Assembly (NCBI GenBank): GCA_037043015.1
Contig: CM073327.1
Span: 17,156,727-17,220,726 of the forward strand
Length of the DNA: 64,000 bases
Source of the DNA: Bryum argenteum
Taxonomy: Eukaryota; Streptophyta; Bryopsida; Bryales; Bryaceae
Direction of reading: 5' to 3'
The notes under the pieces were generated by a model, which was not told the origin of the DNA, searched no databases, and worked only from the letters and a program-made list of their open reading frames with translations. The number at the start of each line of letters is the position of its first letter. Position 1 is the stretch's first letter. The position numbers and the translations under genes were made by a program. Shown here piece after piece: positions 1 through 12,300 of the stretch.

Positions 1-1150
1 AGTGAAGTTGCAGTGGAAGACGCTACTTCCTAAAGCGTCATAAAACCATTACGTCACACCATGTTTGTAAACCATCAATGTTTGTAAAGGGTCACAATCC
101 AATTGTTCTTCCGTAAGCACACCATGTCTGTAAACCATCCTTGGCAAAAAGACTTGTCATCTTTCTGAATTTGACGATATCGTGTGATTTCCAGGCACAA
201 AGACTTATCATGTGTTCAGATAATAGAGTGTGATTTTGGAGGACATGATCACCAAGCTACAGTATAAGAGCGATAATTGCATTGTTTCAAAACAAGTATG
301 CGAAGCTAGTGATGATAGCATTGTTCTTTCTTACGGACAATGTCAATATGGTGTGTGTGAGAGCACAAGGATGAGGTTTGTAGAAGTGGAAGCTTGAAAG
401 TTATTAACGAAATATTCATAGTATATAGTCTAGGCTATTTGTAGTGTAGTATATACATAACATATGTAGACCCGGCAGGCAATACCCCCTACGATCATCA
501 CATTGATTCTCTATCGGACATGGTTAGAGTCTTTGATTCATTTTGGACACTCGACTTTGTGGCCGACTTCGCAGTCAGATCGGCTGAAATTTGTCATTAG
601 CTTGGTCTATACCTCGCCGACTATATGTATCTCTCTCTCTCTCTACTGTGTGAGATTTGTTGCTTGCTAATCCATTCTCACTTTGCTAGTAACCTAAGTT
701 TTCTACATGGTCTTCAATTTCGTTCTCTTGTTGCATATGCTTGAATGAGATGGTTGACTTTATGTGTGTAGGAGCTTCGTGATTAGTCCCCCTCTAGGGT
801 TTGAAAGATCCGATCTTGGTGTCTAGAGATACACTAGTCAATTGCTAGTCGGCAAAGTAGTCTTCTCTCCCTCCTTGTTAGTTACATTTTGAGAATCTCA
901 CTTTACAATGATTAGAAGGAGCACGAACTTAGACTCCTACAATAGAGAAATTTCCCGATAAACCTACTTAACCCAAAAAAAAAAAAAAAAAAATAAAATA
1001 AAAATATTAGTAATAATAAATTGTTTGTTTATTTTTTTATTTTTCTAAAAAATACAATTGTTTTTGCATCACTATACTTGATTGTTGTATTTGTAAGTAT
1101 TTCTAGTATGCACTATATTTATGTACTTTGTACATGGTAATGAGACTTTA
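1..1150. other. Intergenic DNA, no gene recognised
   Basis: No convincing coding region. There is a short CT microsatellite near 630-650 and an A-rich tract near 977-1000. The stretch around 460-960 has the mixed-composition look of a retrotransposon LTR or untranslated region, but no partner repeat or coding domain is present in the window to support that. Confidence 0.5.
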
Positions 1151-1671
1151 GGTCTCTTTACACTGTGGACCAAGAGCCACGGCCAAGAAAATAAATCATT
1201 TCAATGGTAATGGCTCTTAGCCAAGAGCGGTGACCATAACTCAAAAATGGATTTTTGAGTGGCTTGGTCACTCTTGTAGTGTAAAGTGGATTTGGACCAT
1301 GAGAACTTTAAGCTCAATATTCTAATATAAATCCTCATCATTCTCCCTCTTTCCCTCCCCTTTTTCCTCCCCTTTTTCCTCCTCTCTATTTAAATAATTG
1401 AACACTAGCCAATCAATGATTTTGGACCTCATAGTCTCCTTGATTGTAGTTGAGTCGAGGTATTTGCCTCAACTCAACTATAATCAAGGAGACCATGAAA
1501 GCATTATCCACTGTGCAAAATTTAGCATACTTTGGGGACCTCAAAGTTAGTGGTCCTTCTCCTTTTTTCATGCTAGTGTAAAGCTAGATGGGACCAAGAG
1601 CACTTTACTCTCCAATCAAAAATTTTAGAAGGCCATGGTCAATCTCTATGGTCCATAGTGTAAAGAGACCC
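1151..1671. mobile_element. MITE with terminal inverted repeats (Tourist-like)
   Basis: The left end begins GGTCTCTTTACACTGTGGAC and the right end is its near-perfect reverse complement (GTCCATAGTGTAAAGAGACC). The inverted similarity continues outward as CTTTAG / CTAAAG. There is no coding capacity. A second copy in reverse orientation lies at 48226-48998. The TIR style resembles PIF/Harbinger (Tourist) MITEs, but a clean 3-bp target duplication is not visible here, so the superfamily is an inference. Confidence 0.7.
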
Positions 1672-1910
1672 TAAAGCCAAATGCGACCAAGAGCACTTTA
1701 CTCTCCAATCACAAATTTTAGAAGACCATGGTCCATAAGGGAAAAGCGATCCTTTGTATCATAAATATTGAAAAACTCTACGTGAGCCTCATGCTCCATG
1801 TGCAATCTTGAAAGGAATTTTAAATTAAAACCACTCTATTCTAGTTGTGAAGACCATGGTCCATAGTGTAAAGCAATCCTTTGTATCATAATTTTGTGTA
1901 AAATTAAGGA
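1672..1910. repeat. Partial duplication of the MITE right end
   Basis: The text following the MITE repeats its right-terminal part: CCAAATGCGACCAAGAGCAC with the following 60 bases matches 1582-1660 closely. The phrase AAGCGATCCTTTGTATCATA (about 1743) recurs as AAGCAATCCTTTGTATCATA at about 1871. This is short segmental duplication of MITE-derived sequence. Confidence 0.55.
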
Positions 1911-3229
1911 AGTGATAATGTACAGTCATCGAAATGTTGTAATGAGGCCAAGTCACAAAAAGATTTTTCAAGTGTTGTAGGAGCGATATAATGTTCGCAT
2001 GTGGTCAAAATTGCCTTTGCGGGACTTGAAGTCCCCTCAATTTTATTTTCCTGGAAGGCGTTTAGAGTAGGTTATCATTTGTGTTTCATAGAGAACATTG
2101 TGGACGCCCTAAGAATTATCCCTCGTGTTACAAGCTTCTCAACACTATTTATTTTAAGCGCCAATCTCGAGATGTGTGTGAGCCTAACCAAGTACTTCTA
2201 GTTGACGTTAGTCCTCTTTCTCTTTGTAGGACTTTGATGTTGCTTGCTACATGCCTTGGCCTTTTCAAAGAGATTTCAACCCATCAAGCGAAACTATTCC
2301 TTTTATTGCTTCCCTTCATTATTCCTTACATAAGTTTAAGTCTTTTAGTGAACATATGGTGAACTTTTGTAGGCGAGGACAAATACAAAGTTGTACATGC
2401 CTTGAAGTACAGTACATAAAACCCCTTCACAGAGAATGTTCCACCTATTAGGTAGTTGGTTGCATGCTAACTCTCTTCGAAGCTTGTACTTCTTTATAAA
2501 CTTAAAATATATAGAAATATATCCACACTATGGTATAGGGATACTTTGCATATTCGGCATTTGTCGGCCAAGATCCGACTTATTTGAAGACTATGAATTT
2601 GTCCATTATTAGTTATATATCATTTAATCTTTGTTTCCCAAATATTTTGGGACTTTTCACCATTGCAAGCCTATTATTTGACCCAAGAATTTTTTTTGAT
2701 AATTTTTTTGACACATGAGTATCAGTGAGGTGAAGGACAACAACTCCCAACTTTTTGAGCTTTATGCCCTTAAAATTCACTTCCTTCAGATAGTGTGGAG
2801 TTGTGTCACAACTCTACACTATCCATGTTGTTTAGAGCATCTATTCTCTTAATTCTTTTTCTTTAGAACATGCTTAGCCCGCACTATGAACCGGACAATG
2901 GAGCCTTGTTTGGAGTGTGAGGAACCCTAGCCCTGTAATCCTGCCAGGACGGTTGAAGTCCCCTACATACTAGCACACGAGAACTCCAAGTTATACAGTG
3001 CCTTCACTCACATTTTAGCGTCCATATTAACAAATAGCAAAGCCAAGTGACATAGATTTTATTGGTAAAAGATCTTTTCTATCATAGTTGGTAGAAAATG
3101 TGATTGATGAGCGGGCTATTTCTTTGCTTTGCTTCCGACCGTGGAGTTTCGACGCGCGGCCGAGCCATGCTGTGAGCTTCTTGTGCAGGCTAGTGGCCCG
3201 ACCAAAATCACAGGGTTGGGCATGCTTTA
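1911..3229. other. Intergenic DNA, no gene recognised
   Basis: Short overlapping open frames exist around 2001-2450 on the plus strand, but none shows a recognisable domain or splice context. The segment at about 2580-2625 resembles the outer arm of the fold-back element at 21879-22217. Otherwise nothing is identified. Confidence 0.4.
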
Positions 3230-3500
3230 ACAAATCAACGCGCCAAATGTAGAGAAACAACATTTGGATAAGAAGATGAAACTTTGAAGAGCCATCATTT
3301 CTTCATTTTCGATGAAATCACTTGGATTGGGTTCCAAATCAAGTCTAGTGTGTGTGGTGTAAATTACAAACACATCCAAAAAAGTATGGAACTATGGCAT
3401 GCAATTTAGGAAGAGAAGCTCTTGTTTAAATAGCTTTTCAGAGAGGAGGCATGTTTTACCATTGCAAGTAGATTATGTGAAATCTCAATTTGTTTTTTCT
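3230..3500 (+). repeat. Degenerate copy of the 617-bp dispersed repeat
   Basis: The order of landmarks matches the 4776-5392 repeat: an AATGT..ACATTTGGAT segment, TTGAAGAGCCATCATTTCTT, GATGAAATCACTTGGATTGG, then CCAAATCAAGTCTAGTGT and ATGGCATGCAATTTAG. Similarity is clear but with many substitutions, so this is an old copy in the same orientation as 4776-5392. Confidence 0.6.
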
Positions 3501-4419
3501 ATGCAATTTTTTTGCATAAGTATGATCTTAAGATGAAAATCAACAACTTTGTAGTTGGAAGATTTTTGATTTGAATATCTAAGGTATTGGATTTGCAATG
3601 AATTTTCTACACCAAAATATATAAAAAAAATTACATGGTGTTTGAGGAGATATTTATACTTCATCTAGTCACTAGTAGAAAAACACGTTCTTTTGACTAG
3701 AAAATGCAGTCATGTTGTTCTAAATGACAAAATCTATATGACTAGGAATTTGACTCTTGGTAGTCCCTGAGAATTATGTAAAACGTCCCTTAGAATGTAC
3801 AATAAAATTTGAAGGTGAAAGCTATAATGTACCTTGTGCTTGAATATCCTTAGTGTGTACTCCTTGAGAATCCTAGCTTGATACACCTCCTCTTTGGATG
3901 ACCCAAGTGAATAGTTTTATGTGATTTGTAACCCCTAAAGTTTCAAGAGGCCAGTTTTGGGCTGGGGTTGGCCTCTAAATTACTATTTTAGATTGCATGA
4001 TGTTGAAACCTTTTACAAGTCATAAGGGGAAGAGAAAAAATTCTGCAATTTTGAACGTAACAATCTCATAAAGCGGGAGGAATTTGAGTTTGAGATCTGG
4101 TGTCTATGATGTTGTACAAGATTAGTACAAGATCTTACAATTACAAAACTTCAAAATTTGCCATAAAATGAAAATCTCACCTTCCATTAAAAGAAGGCAG
4201 TTTTGAGGGTAAAAGCATGCAAATAACCCAACTTGGGGATGTCCGCCATGGGCCCATGGCAGCTGAGATTTTTTCTGCAGCCACAGCCGGGGAAGCGGTC
4301 CTGGTATTGTGCTTACCGAGTATGCTGTACAAGTACGTAGTTGTAGGTACACCTTCTATACAAGAACATTGTACTAGAACGAAGCACAAGACCTAAAGTA
4401 TTGAAAACGTTCATTCATT
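3501..4419. other. Intergenic DNA with a TTAGGGGTTA-type motif
   Basis: No gene seen. The sequence GTAACCCCTAAAGTTTCAAG near 3928 belongs to a recurrent motif that marks repeat-derived DNA elsewhere in the window (see the separate finding). The short minus-strand frames at 4122-4389 have no recognisable features. Confidence 0.4.
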
Positions 4420-4515
4420 AGATAGATAGCTAAAAACTCTGGTCCGTATTATAGGGCCGGCGTGAATAAAGTGTCTGTTCGTCTTGCCAATGAGCCCGTG
4501 CCCACCGGACAGAGG
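4420..4515 (-). mobile_element. Truncated tRNA-derived SINE (3' part)
   Basis: The TAGATAGATAG tract is followed by a GGGCCGGCGTGAATAAAGTG-like core, as at 29250, 46261 and 62313. Only the 3' portion of the element (minus-strand sense) is present and the tRNA-like head is missing, as expected for 5' truncation during retroposition. Confidence 0.65.
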
Positions 4516-4775
4516 GTCATTTCATTCATTATTTGATATTTCATTACTTGTCTTCCCATCTTCTCGAGCGTTTGACCCATAATTACCATAGTCGGTTTAA
4601 ATTGAGGTTTAAATTTGATGAACACTTGGCACAATCACAACATTCATTGAACTTTAACCCCAAAAGTTTCGGCTCTATGAATATCCCATAAAACGTATCA
4701 AAAGTGTTTGATGTAAAGTAAAACCTTTTTTGGGGCAGTGTTTGGGAGATATAGTCTATTTTGTGCGTAGGAGGC

Positions 4776-5392
4776 TTAACCCTTAAGCGGGCCGAATGTC
4801 GAAAAACGACATTTTGGATGACAGAAACTTTGGAGAGCCATAACTTCTTCATCCGGACTCCGTTTTGGACGAAATCACTTGGGTTGGGTCCCAAATCAAG
4901 TCTTGTTTATGTCATAAAAATCTCAGATCCATACAATGAAGTATGAATTAATGGCATGCATTTTAGTGACAGCAGCTTAGTTTTAGACATTTTTTCCTTT
5001 GTAAAATTTAGGGCAGTTTTCACCAGTGCAGGGCCATTATTTGCACAACGAAATTTTTCTCATGGTTTTTTTTTTGTTCAAGGATGCTACTGAGATGAAG
5101 GTAAACAACATTCTAATTGGTGACTTTTTCATTGCAATAAGTCTAATGGTAGCATTTTCACTTCAAAGTGAAAATGATGAAATTATGTGATCATTTTTTA
5201 GTATTAATACATTATGATCTCGCAATCTATGAAGCCTCATGACTCAAAATTTGACCCACATGATGTTCAATATGTCTACGACAAGATTGTACGGTTGAGA
5301 TTTGGATAACACACTTTTGCCTCCACCTATGACAATGTTTTTGAGGATGTGTTCATTTTACTACAAATGAGTCAAACCATTTAGGGGTTAAT
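4776..5392 (+). repeat. 617-bp dispersed repeat, left copy of an inverted pair
   Basis: Runs from TTAACCCTTAAGCGGGCCGA to ATTTAGGGGTTAAT. The reverse complement of 19564-20179 matches it almost base for base over the whole length, with only scattered substitutions and a few one-base indels. Both ends carry a TTAACCC / GGGTTAA motif. It has no coding capacity. Family unknown; it could be a non-autonomous transposon or part of a larger one. Confidence 0.8.
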
Positions 5393-5643
5393 AATTGTTA
5401 CCCCAAATAAGTTGAGTATGCCCAAGAAAAATTGTGAAACTCACGATACTTATTGAATTTTCATGCAAAGTATTTCCTAGGAGAAATTGTAAAGTTCAAG
5501 ATCTAGTAAAACATGAATAAAGTCAAATGTATCTATATTAGGAAAAATTTGATTGATGAGCATGTGTATGTGTTTGTAAATTTTAGAAGAAATAAATTTG
5601 GAAAATGATAAATCTTAAATTTTGACTGAAAAGAAATGTAGTA

Positions 5644-5745
5644 CTCTCTCCGTCCCATTATTATTAATCACTGGGTTCTCTGAGATCTACCTCCCAAGAT
5701 AGATTTAAGTGAACCTACTGGACAATAATAATGGGACAGAGGGAG
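5644..5745. mobile_element. Stowaway-like MITE
   Basis: The left end CTCTCTCCGTCCCATTATTA and right end TAATAATGGGACAGAGGGAG form imperfect terminal inverted repeats that match the classic Stowaway (Tc1/mariner) terminus CTCCCTCCGTCCCA. The element is flanked on each side by TA, the expected target duplication. It is only about 100 bp long and can fold into a near-complete hairpin. Confidence 0.85.
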
Positions 5746-5754
5746 TATTATTAA

Positions 5755-6244
5755 GGGCCGCTTTACACGAGGGGCCAAGCCTATGATGGGGCCAATCAAT
5801 GGCCAAATCCTCTCTTGTGATTGGTCCAATTCTTGAAATTGGCCCCAAGGGCTTTACATGGGGAGTCAAGGGCAATTTTTTGAAATTATATTATAATGGG
5901 TAGGGGACAAGTTATGACAAAGCATGTGCTCCAAAAGTTGAGAGATACAAGAATGGAATGCCAATTCATGGCCTAAAGGCAATTTCTTGATTTTAAAATC
6001 AATATCTCACTAAAATACTTCAATGTGAACAAATAAGAAGGATTGAATGTAGCTTATAATACGAATTGGGCCGGTGGCCTTGGTTTTACTTCTAGAAATT
6101 GACCCTAAGGACTTTACACACGGAGGAATTTGCCCACACTTTATTAATGTGTTTTCCAAGTGGTCCATGGAGCCAATTGAGCTGAAAATGTGAGTTAATT
6201 GGCTTGGAGATATGTTGACCTTCATTCCCCATGTAAAGCATCCC
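5755..6244. mobile_element. Tourist-like MITE with TAA target duplication
   Basis: The left terminus GGGCCGCTTTACACGAGGGG and the right terminus (reverse complement GGGATGCTTTACATGGGGAA) are imperfect inverted repeats. TAA lies immediately outside both ends (5752-5754 and 6245-6247), as expected for PIF/Harbinger-type MITEs. No protein is encoded. Confidence 0.7.
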
Positions 6245-7110
6245 TAAGATCTCCAAAGCTCGCTTTCCAAACTTTTAGACGACTACCCTTGTAAAATCAT
6301 ATAATGTTATAACTTGGGTCACTAGGGATTCTGTACAAGGGTTTTCATCAAGAACACATTACCAAAAAAAAAAAAAAAAAACAAAATAATGAAAGAAAAC
6401 ATAAAATTAAAACTGAATTCAGAAACCTAATTGTATGAAATTGAAAAAATTGATACGAACAATTTTTCAAATCTCAAAAACCAATTACATAACTAAGAGA
6501 GTTGACTTCAAGATCTTACGATTGAAAGTTTGATTTGTTCAAATTATTTAAGTTGTCATCAATCAATTATTGTTTAATTTGTGAACCAAGAGTGGCTCGA
6601 AACCACATGTATGGTGGAGTGTTACGCAATCAAAAACAAACCTTTTGGAGCTAATAGATACCCAAATGTAAAAACTGCTTGATCTAGCAAGATCCATTTT
6701 GACGTTTGAGAACCTTTGAGAACGTACATGAGTGTGTATTCTCTCACATTATCTATATTTTTGGATCTCATCAAGCTAATCTCCAGTTTCAAATTAGGAC
6801 ACTAGGGAATGTAAGTAATGATTTGGTTGTGAACATATTTTCAAAATAAATAAATTGGAATTTGGCTTTGCAAATTTTACTACATACAATTTCTATGTAA
6901 TGCTACACTTATACCAAATTGTAACCCAAAATACCGAAATTAGACTCTTCATCGAGGCTGTCCCAAATAGCAAAAGCCCATAAAAACCTCTTCGGATCTT
7001 TAGGGGTTAAATACAACCACCTTTCAAACTTTTGCATCAACCACAAAATGGTCACTTTCTTTTCACGGAGTGATTCTCCACTTCTTCAGTCGTGCATTTA
7101 TTCCTTTCAA
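6245..7110. other. Intergenic DNA, no gene recognised
   Basis: AT-rich, with an A tract near 6363-6380 and a TTTAGGGGTTAA motif near 7000. Nothing else is recognised. Confidence 0.4.
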
Positions 7111-8460
7111 TTGATTAATACATTAATTGGTAAAGAAAAATAAAAAAATCCTTTATGGGTATGGGACCTCTGTCTCTTGGTGCGCACTCACAAGGAATCA
7201 ATCTTTCTACCCTACCACTTGAATTCCATGGTAAAAAGACTTTCTTCCTCAGAGTCCGCTGACTCCGATCCATCTTCCCGATAACGGAAGGCCCTGAAGC
7301 TGCTCCAGAGGCGAAGTCCAGTGATACCACAGTGCAAAGGAGCAACTTGCGATTTCTTTAATGAAGAAATGGCTTGCACGCAGATTGCGTGCAGATTGGG
7401 ACCAATTCCGCTCCAATTATTGCTGTACATACCGTATGGTATACTGGAAGTACAGTATGAATGAACAGTATTCTCAGGAGGAGACTAGCTACTCCGATAA
7501 GACAGCAGAGGAGCCTCTGAATCGCGCCTTTGCTCATCCTTTGGTGCAATCGCGCTTGCTCATGCCTCTGCTCAGCCTTCTTTGCCATCGCTTATGCCCG
7601 CGTCTCTTGCTGCCGCTCAAGATCGTGTCTCGTGCCGCCGCTTGAGCTTGTGTCTCCTGCCGCCACTTGAGCTCGTGTCTCGTGCCGCCGCTTAAGCTCG
7701 TGTCGCCTGCCGCCGCTTGAGCTCGTGTCTCCTGCCGCCGCTTAAGCTCGTATCTCTTGGAGTCACTCTTTTGCCACTGGTTCATAGTATTGGCTTCTAT
7801 CTTATCGATCGTACCTTCTGGAGTCGCTCTTTTGCCACTGGTTTCATGATATTGGCTTCTATCTTATTGATCGTATCTCCTGGAGTCACACATTTGCTAC
7901 TGGTTCATTATATTGGCTTCTATCTTATTGATCGTACCTCCTGGAGTCGCTCTTTCGCCACTGGTTCACTGGCTCAAGATACTGGCTTCTGCCTTAGTGA
8001 TACTGGCTTCTGCCTTAGTGATACTGGCTTCTGCCTTAGTGATACTGGCTTCTGCCTTAGTGATACTGGCTTCTGCCTTAGTGATATCTGATCTGTTTCT
8101 TATCACTCTCAGGTATCGTTTTCTCTGCCCCTCTCTCACTTACCTCTGTTGTGAGCTCATCCGGAGACTAGTGCTTGGGACCCACTGCTGTGGCTGGTCT
8201 GCAGTTGTTCAAGTCGCTAGAGACTGTTTGTGTTGCGATCGATACTGGTCTTGCTTAAGGGCGGAGGCTGTGCAGTCTGCTAGGGTCTGTTTGTTCCGAC
8301 TGTGTTGTTTGCTTCTTGTTGATGACGAGTACTCAAGCAGGAGTTTGTACTTCAGTCTTTGTCGGACAAGTCTGTGATGGGACAATTGTTGCATCTGGTC
8401 GCTTGCTTCGCTTGCTTCGCTTGCTTGAATGATTTTGTGAGCCATGTTTAGTTTTATCAG
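7111..8460 (+). repeat. Higher-GC segment with three successive minisatellites
   Basis: Three tandem arrays lie next to each other. (a) About 7600-7755 holds about six copies of a 25-bp unit of the type AGCTCGTGTCTCCTGCCGCC. (b) About 7755-7970 holds four copies of a unit of about 62 bp containing TTGGCTTCTATCTTATTGAT. (c) 7978-8082 holds five perfect copies of the 21-mer whose core is ATACTGGCTTCTGCCTTAG. A GCTTC-rich triplication follows near 8400. The segment has higher GC than its surroundings and lies upstream of the kinase-NLR gene, so it may be its promoter or 5' untranslated region. Open frames pass through it, but no protein domain is visible. Confidence 0.7.
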
Positions 8461-9346
8461 ATCGGGGAATACTGGTGTTAGCTTTCACGTTTCACCTTAG
8501 TTAAAGAGATGCTTTTAAGTACAAACGTGGGTTTCATGCCTTACCTTCTGAAGAACTTAACAGAATAATGAACATTCTCCCTTTCAATGTAAATTGTGGC
8601 TAAGTAAAGGTCTGCTTACCAGGGTTCGGGAAGTTTTTTACTGGCTAATCACCAGCATTTCCCACACCCAAACGGTTTTTCACATACCTCTTCCGGCAAT
8701 TGCCTTATTTTATACTGAGAATAGACATTTATATGTAGTTTTCATTGGTTTTTAGCCGGTGGTTTCATGGATAGACCGTCGAATGTGCTAAATCATCAGT
8801 TGATAATGCTATACCTGTCGTTCTTCCCGATCATTGCTGCCTACTACTGTGTACATCGTATTGAGCATTCTGACATGCCGAGAATTGAAACTTAATCCAT
8901 TTTCGAGATATTAAGATAGTATATTATTGTTTCATGGTCATTAAATCTCATGGAAAACTGTAACTGATATTTCAGTTGGCAATGAGAATTTAAGTGGGCT
9001 TATGGTTAAACTTAATAAGTCATGAGCAATGCTACATTTATGTGTGATATTGTACATCAGTATGAAATAATGGCCATTGTAAGTGGAAACTGTGACAATT
9101 GTCGAGTACGATGAGTGACACATTCATTTAGTTTGGATGCTCAATTAGTCTTCGAGATTGCTGAACATCTAAGATACTTTTCAAGGAGTTGATATCTGAA
9201 AACGCATGTGCCATTACGTTAAATGGATTTTGTAGATGTACGGAAGTTTTGTGGCTGATGCGTGACGTGTGATTGTGGCAGGGTAATTCGCAAGGTTTTC
9301 ATTACTTACGACTCTTTAGAGGGGGTTGAAGTTGTTATACCACTCG
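8461..9346 (+). promoter_or_regulatory. Presumed promoter/5' UTR of the kinase-NLR gene
   Basis: No coding region is supported. The segment sits between the minisatellites and the first plausible ATG of the kinase-NLR. Several pyrimidine-AG acceptor-like sites occur just upstream (for example ATTGTGGCAG near 9281), so a 5' intron is possible. No defined promoter element can be assigned. Confidence 0.3.
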
Positions 9347-12300
9347 ATGGGTTTTTGGCAAGTTGTGCTACATTGTGTACACGCCCTTGTGAATATTTGT
9401 GATCATTTCACCAATCGAGGGTTTGGGTCTGAGCCTCTACCCAACAATGGAGATTTTCAGTCTGATGCGAATAGTGGAGGTTTTGAGCATTCCAACACTA
9501 ATGTTGTTGAGCCAATTCTCAACATTGAAGGTTCGAAAGATGATGTCATCAAGGGGAAGTATTGGCAACTATCTTTCGATAATATAAAAGAGGCCCACAC
9601 ACTATTGACCGAGGGCATGGTTAATAAGAAGCAATGTCAAAACCTAGTGAGTCACCTTGAACTACTTGCGAACTTCAAAGATGAAGTCCTTGAAGGGTCA
9701 AAAGATGTTTGTGGAAATGTGTTGGCTAGTGTCCCAAAGGACTTGTATCGTATCACATTGAATGCAAAAGCCCTCATTTCAGAGTGTTGCAAGGAGGATT
9801 GGCCTCCCGTTGTCATATTGCAATACAACAACAGAGAAGCTTTTCGAGAGCTTCTGACGGACATGGATATTTGGTTCAATACTATGTGGGATACATTGCA
9901 ACTAAACTATCCCAATCGAGAGGGAGAAATAGTGGAGATGAGGAAAAAGACCACTTTTTACCCATCTTCCACTGATGATGTAGATGATGATTTGTTGGCC
10001 TTACAAGAAATGATTGAGAGTAAGAGAAAGCAACTTGGAAAAGGGAAGGGATTAGTAGGTTCTCTTGATGTGGTACAATCTAAGGAACTACATACAAGCT
10101 CAACAAATCATGATAATGATGTTCTTGCCTATTATGCGGAAATGGAAAGACGAATATCTGATCTTAGAAAGTCTTTTGGAGTTGAAAGATATATCTCAAT
10201 TGTTCCTGATAATTATTCTCATCATGTTCTTGGAGCTCGTCTTTCTCCGGAACATCCTTTCACCAATGTGTTCAAAAGCAAATGGTTAGATATGGATTGT
10301 GTTACAAAGGTTTTTTCTATCCCAGTAGAAGCTTCCTCTAAAACGTTTAAGGAGTTGATTTTCGAAGAAGCTCGCACAATGGAAGGGTTGTGGCATCCAA
10401 ATATAATCAAGCCTTTTTATTGTGGTTATTGTGATGAAGGAAAGACCTTTATGATTGTCATGGAACAAGGGCAAATGACCTTATCCGAAATGTTGAAGAA
10501 ATACAAGGAGGAAAATAAGAAGCTTTCAAAAGAAGTAAAATTGGATATTATTCTACAAATTGCAAGTGGAATGTGTTACATGCATGACATGAAGGTAGCA
10601 CATCGAGACTTAAAATTGGAGAATGTTGTTGTTACCACAATTTTCTCGAAGGAGGTTGACTTGGACTTTGTTAATGTGAAGTTGTTGGATTTTGGCCAAT
10701 CTAAAGTGAAAAGGAGAAATACTTCTCAAGTGCTTATACTGAATGACAATGCTGGCACGGTTGGGTATATGGCTCCAGAAGTTTTGAACATAAAAAGGGA
10801 CCAAGTTAAAAAATCAGATGCTTTCAAAGCCGATGTTTTCAGTTTCAGCATGATGTGCAGTGAAATTTTATCAATGGAAAAGCCTTTTGGTGAAAATCTG
10901 AGAATGGCAAGGTATTGTTCAAATATAGAAGCTGGTGAAAGGCCAAACTTGGGAGAGGATTGTTCACAAGAATTGACTCTATTGATGGAACGTTGTTGGT
11001 CCAAGGATCCATTGAAGAGGCCTACATTTCCTGAAATACTTGAGTTATTAACAAGGATGAAAAAGGCAATGCTTCAAGGTTCATTAATGACTATAGGTGT
11101 TGTGAAGGTATGTAGATTTTATATTGTGATCATATGTAATGCGATAAATTGATATTGATCCTACGTAAACCTTGATAAATCACATTATGTATAACTCATT
11201 TGGTGGGCTTGTGAAATTGCGTAGGTCTATGTGGCTCCTAAAATAAATGTGGCTCCCAAAATTGTGGCTCCCAAAATATTGGTTGGTGTGGAGAACAAAA
11301 TCATCATGCTTGAAGGCATATTACAAAATGTTGGTGCTTTGGGCATTATTGGAATGGGTGGAATTGGAAAGTCAACATTGGCTGATGCTTTGAGTAACCA
11401 TATTCGTCACAAATTTGAAGCAATTTGCTATATAGATGACTTTAAGGATGGAAGTTGCAGATTTTTATTAAATGAGGATAATGATACTTCAAACGTGAGA
11501 CCGGAAGTGCACGCCTTGGAAGAAAGTTGTGACATTTTACGAAGTGTTTGTGGGATAAAGAGAACTCTCATTGTCTTGGATGATGTTGGTCCAAAGTTTC
11601 GACTGAATACACTATTGGAAGGTGATTTGTTTGACAAACTAGATGGTTGCAAAGTAATTGCAACAAGTCGCACTTGGGAGCCTTTCAAGGGATATATACC
11701 AGCGGAAGGGAAATTTGATATTGAGCTTCTTGACAACAATCAATCATTGGAGTTGTTTTTAGTGCATGCTTCATCAGAAAATCAACATGTATCACCATAC
11801 TTAAAAAGCATAGCTGAGAAGATTGTAAGAACTTGTAATGGGCTTCCATTAAGTTTGCAAGTAATTGGCTCTCAATTACGTGGAGAATTGCGGTTGAGAA
11901 AGTGGGAACGAACCTTGTCCATGTTACTGCATGGGAGTAAGGATGAAATTACGGAAAAACAATTGTGGAATAAACTACAAATTAGCTTTGATGATCTATG
12001 CGATGAAGAAAAAGACATGTTTTTGATTGTCTCATGTTTTTTTTGTAATGATTCTTATCCATCAAGTATACATGAAGAAGAACTATCTCTCATAGCTAAT
12101 GAAGATATCTCGATTTCCAAAAATTCTCTTTACCATCTCAAGGACAGATCTTTACTGAAAATTGATGAGAATGGATACATAACTATACACGACCACCTAC
12201 GCGACATGGGCCGTAGTATTGCACATGAGCAACAATCTCATTATCGAAATTTACATATGGCTACATTTGATGAATGTAATCATCAGGCAAGTACTACTTC

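Noticed and set aside
2001-2451. Overlapping plus-strand frames as a small gene
   Set aside because: Three overlapping short frames with no domain, no compatible splice sites and repeat-derived surroundings.
7361-8377. Open frames through the minisatellites as a repeat protein gene
   Set aside because: They are open mainly because the units are short and stop-free in several frames; no start context, domain or consistent exon structure was found.
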